NCBI GenBank assembly: GCA_046160485.1
Contig: JBJXGV010000009.1
Span: forward strand, 1 to 64,000
Direction: 5' to 3'
DNA: 64,000 bases
From: JBJXGV01 sp046160485
Lineage (GTDB): Bacteria; Orphanbacterota; Orphanbacteria; JBJXGV01
Shown: one piece after another, positions 61,507 to 64,000 of the stretch
Layout of the letters: each line of letters starts with the position of its first letter
Numbering within the stretch: the first letter of the stretch is position 1
Position numbers and translations under genes: made by a program
Notes under the pieces: model-generated
What the model saw: only the letters and a program-made list of their open reading frames with translations
The model's database searches: none
Told to the model about the DNA's origin: nothing

Positions 61507-63647
61507 GACGTCTCGGCGAGGCGGAGCATCGCTTCGATTTCCGCCGCGTCGAGGTCGTAGATGAAGTACGACGCGCCGACGCGCGCGTCGGGCGCGCGCT
61601 CGCGGAGGCGATCGAGGAATCGGAGGTAGGCGAGGGCGTCGCGCGCTTGCGTGACGCGTGTCGCGGCGCCGGGTTCGATCGAGCCGTCGGCGGCGAAGTA
61701 GGGCGACCAGCCTGGGTCGCGCGCAGTGAGCCCCTCTCGCGTGACGAGCCCCGCGCGCAGCGAGTCGAGCGCGGCTGTCGTCTCCACCGCAGCGCGGCGC
61801 GCATCCTCATGCGCATCGGTCCACTGCGGCCCGCTCGGCAGAAACGTGAGCGTCGGCGCGAAGATTCCCGATAGGCGCGTCACCGAGACTGCGAACGCGC
61901 CCGGCTCTGGCGTGCGTCCCTCCAGGAAGAGCTGCATCAGATTGTCGGCTGCGATTCCGTAGTACGCGGGGCTCGCGGAGCCTTCGTAGTCGATCGTGAA
62001 TCGCGGCGCGGGGTGCTCGCGGAAGTACTCGCCGACGCGCTTCAGGTCGTGGCCCCAGTCGACGTTCGAGTCGATCAGGTGGCGATAGCCGCCCGCGCGC
62101 CCGCCGGCGATCGAGTTGAAGTACGCAAGCGGGTCGCGCCACGCGAAGACGCCGGAGAGCGCCGCGATGACGATCGCGATCGCAGAGGCGGTGGCGATGC
62201 GGCGCGCGCGCGGTGTGGGCGTGGCCGCTCGCGCCGAATCATCGCGCGCGGCCTGCGCGGTGACGCCATCGCGCACGCGCGCGAACGGCGCCGCGGCGAT
62301 GAGATACATCACCGGATACAGCGGAAGGATGTGGCGATGCCCGATGTTCAGGCGGCTCGCGAGCGACGTCAGCGCATACGTCGCGGCGAAGAGGAGCATC
62401 GCGCGCATGCCGGGGTGGCTCCACAGCGACCGCGTGCGTGCGAGCGCGATCGCGCCGAGGAGAAGCGCGGCGATCGTCGCGAGCGGCGTCTTGTAGAGAA
62501 ACGCGAGCGGGAAGTACGAGCGGAATCCCGTGTTCGAGACGCGGCCGTCGAGGAACGCGCCCCGCTTCTCCGACATGCGCAGCGTGAACATGAAGCCGTA
62601 CAGGTAACTCTCAGGGAGCACGCGGTGATCGCGCGCGAAGCCGACGATGCGCGCGGGAGCGTCGTTCGGCGCGAGGACGTCGCGCCACGCTTCGTCGGGG
62701 CTCGCGGACGTGCGGCCGTACGGCATGAGGAAGCTCGGGCGCGCGGCGCTGGACGCGAGCGGCGTCGAGGCTTCGTAGCGGAAACCGCAGCTCGCCCATA
62801 TCGCGGCGAACGCGGCGACGGCGATGATAGCGGCGCACGCGAGGAACGGCGCGGCGCGTGGCGGACGCGCCGCCTCGTGCGCGCTGCTCGCGCCGCGATC
62901 ACGCGCGCCCGCGCCGGCGAAACGCAGCACCGCCACCGCGAGCGCCGCGGGCAACACGAGAACCCACGAAAACTTCGCGAGCACGAGAGTCGCCGCCGCC
63001 GCCGCGGCGAGCGCGACGTTCGCGGCGGTGATTCTCTCGAGCAGTCGCGTCCACGCCCACACGAACGCGAAGAAGCCGAGCGTCACGGGAAGATCCGCCG
63101 TCGCGTAGCGGCCATGCGCGAGAAGGTTGGGACACGTGAGCGCAAGCAGAAGCGCGGCCGCTGCCGCACGCGCCCCGAACCATTCGAACGCCACGCGATA
63201 GATCAAAATCGAAAGCAATCCGAGCAGTAGGAGATTCGGCAGGCGCGCCCATCGCAGAATCGTGTCGGTGTCGTTCGCGGTCGGCGGGCCGTCGACGGGC
63301 GCGTCTTGGCGCTGGTGCATGAAGCGGCTGCCGTAGCGCCACACCTCGCCGCCGAGGAAGTCGGGCGAATCGGTCGCCGGCAGATCGAGTCGCAGCGCGA
63401 GAAGCGGAAGCGCCGCGCTCCACTTCACAAGCGGCCCCGCCTCGGGATCGAGGTGCGCCTGCCCCGTGCGAAGCTGCACGTAGCCGGCGGTGATGTGCGC
63501 GGTTTCGTCCGACGTACACGCGTCGCGCGCCGCGCTCATCCAACCGAGCGCGATCTGCGCGGCCGCGAGCACAATGAGAATGCGCAGCGGAATCGGACGG
63601 TCGAAGAGGCTCATCGAGAGGCGCGCGCGCGGCATGACGAGGCGCAT
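61488..63647 (-). CDS. Membrane glycosyltransferase (GT39/GT83-like)
   Basis: 719 residues from the ATG at 63647; ATGs at 63635 and 63614 are alternatives and none has a strong ribosome site. About ten to twelve membrane segments; the first loop has DACTSDETAHITAGYVQLRTGQAHLDPEAGPLVK, the acidic-residue motif typical of ArnT/PMT-type enzymes that use polyprenyl-phosphate sugars. SRLNIGHRHILPLYPVMYLIAAAPF is a later conserved block. The C-terminal 200 residues are a soluble periplasmic domain. It probably glycosylates a lipid or protein. Confidence 0.82.
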   Translation of the reverse strand: MRLVMPRARLSMSLFDRPIPLRILIVLAAAQIALGWMSAARDACTSDETAHITAGYVQLRTGQAHLDPEAGPLVKWSAALPLLALRLDLPATDSPDFLGGEVWRYGSRFMHQRQDAPVDGPPTANDTDTILRWARLPNLLLLGLLSILIYRVAFEWFGARAAAAALLLALTCPNLLAHGRYATADLPVTLGFFAFVWAWTRLLERITAANVALAAAAAATLVLAKFSWVLVLPAALAVAVLRFAGAGARDRGASSAHEAARPPRAAPFLACAAIIAVAAFAAIWASCGFRYEASTPLASSAARPSFLMPYGRTSASPDEAWRDVLAPNDAPARIVGFARDHRVLPESYLYGFMFTLRMSEKRGAFLDGRVSNTGFRSYFPLAFLYKTPLATIAALLLGAIALARTRSLWSHPGMRAMLLFAATYALTSLASRLNIGHRHILPLYPVMYLIAAAPFARVRDGVTAQAARDDSARAATPTPRARRIATASAIAIVIAALSGVFAWRDPLAYFNSIAGGRAGGYRHLIDSNVDWGHDLKRVGEYFREHPAPRFTIDYEGSASPAYYGIAADNLMQLFLEGRTPEPGAFAVSVTRLSGIFAPTLTFLPSGPQWTDAHEDARRAAVETTAALDSLRAGLVTREGLTARDPGWSPYFAADGSIEPGAATRVTQARDALAYLRFLDRLRERAPDARVGASYFIYDLDAAEIEAMLRLAETSHSQRM

Positions 63648-63747
63648 CTTACCGCGCCGCCGCGGCGCGAGCGAGATCGCAGCGCGCTCGCGTTGCTCCG
63701 CGCCGGCAGTGGCGCCGTCGCGCGCCTCCTGATACGCTCGGCAAACG

Positions 63748-64000
63748 ATGGCGGTCAGCAGAGAGTATCGCGAATTCGTGATCGAGCAGCTCGAGCGCGT
63801 GACGCGCGTCGCGGCGAAGAGCATGTTCGGCGGCGTCGGCCTCTACGCGGACGGACTCTTCTTCGCGCTCATCGATGACGACACGCTCTACTTCAAGGTC
63901 GACGACACGAATCGCGGCGACTTCGAGTCCGCCGGCATGGGGCCGTTCATGCCATTCAAGGACGACTCGCACGTGATGCAGTACTACGAGGTGCCGGCGG
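63748..64000 (+). CDS. TfoX N-terminal-domain protein, 3' partial
   Basis: The frame opens at ATG 63748 and runs off the window end, so at least 84 residues are visible. It reads EFVIEQLERVTRVAAKSMFGGVGLYADGLFFALID then DTLYFKVDDTNRGDFESAGMGPF, the TfoX_N signature (KSMFGGxGLY). Full-length TfoX promotes competence, but standalone N-domain proteins like this usually have unknown roles. Confidence 0.88.
   Translation, partial: MAVSREYREFVIEQLERVTRVAAKSMFGGVGLYADGLFFALIDDDTLYFKVDDTNRGDFESAGMGPFMPFKDDSHVMQYYEVPA

Overview
The window is 64 kb of very GC-rich bacterial chromosome with dense, mostly ordinary coding. The GC-saturated third codon positions produce long antisense open frames that are not genes. 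The first gene is a surface protein with FG-GAP/VCBS repeats and a FlgD-like C-terminal sorting domain. Also present are a pre-peptidase-like Cys-rich secreted protein, a type IV pilus system with minor pilins and an Ig-like lipoprotein, several lipoproteins, and a GyrA with an unusual quinolone-determining loop. Together these suggest a Gram-negative, environmental member of a poorly cultivated phylum, of the kind called Candidatus Eisenbacteria or relatives in the FCB neighbourhood. This placement is inference; there is no rRNA or tRNA gene in the window to test it.

Layout. 1-10 kb: 3' end of the repeat surface protein, two tandem polyphosphate kinase 2 (PPK2) genes, an EamA exporter, a membrane redox module (four-cluster ferredoxin fused to an NrfD-type membrane subunit, then a molybdopterin oxidoreductase) and gltX. 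10-16 kb: a strongly promoted Cys-rich secreted protein, then on the minus strand an ornithine-cyclodeaminase-type enzyme, an OmpA-family lipoprotein, another lipoprotein and ychF. 16-30 kb: a complete type IV pilus locus. A minus-strand arm carries an Ig-like lipoprotein and PilV-, PilX- and PilW-like minor pilins. A divergent plus-strand arm carries pilB, pilC, pilA, pilM, pilN, pilO, pilP, pilQ, an atypical PilT-like ATPase and a membrane protein of unknown role. 30-33 kb: a zinc/manganese-type ABC uptake operon with a His-rich secreted protein, an outer-membrane beta-barrel candidate, a binding protein and a permease, but no ATPase. 33-38 kb: pabB, a trpF-like gene, a secreted protein and a flavoprotein.

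38-51 kb is a mosaic of small, mostly minus-strand accessory enzymes: an esterase, VOC proteins, phosphotransferase, TMEM175-like channel, intradiol-dioxygenase-like protein, DUF1697, PPOX-like flavin protein, rhodanese, O-methyltransferase, GNATs (one frameshifted), a SIMPL protein and a BrnT/BrnA toxin-antitoxin pair. 51-58 kb looks acquired: an AAA/DUF4143 ATPase, a DUF1016-type PDDEXK nuclease, an AlbA_2/HATPase protein with an unusual cluster of palindromic half-sites, a TolB-like relic, and two single-gene units whose 3' ends carry attC-like recombination sites. The latter appear to be a short integron cassette cluster without an integrase. 58-64 kb returns to housekeeping: gyrA, two small genes, a large membrane glycosyltransferase and the start of a TfoX N-terminal-domain gene cut by the window end.

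The best candidates for something undescribed are the integrase-less cassette pair, the half-site cluster ahead of the nuclease gene, the PilT-like ATPase lacking its histidine box, the cytoplasm-facing molybdoenzyme module, and the pair of overlapping genes with facing lysine/alanine-rich tails.
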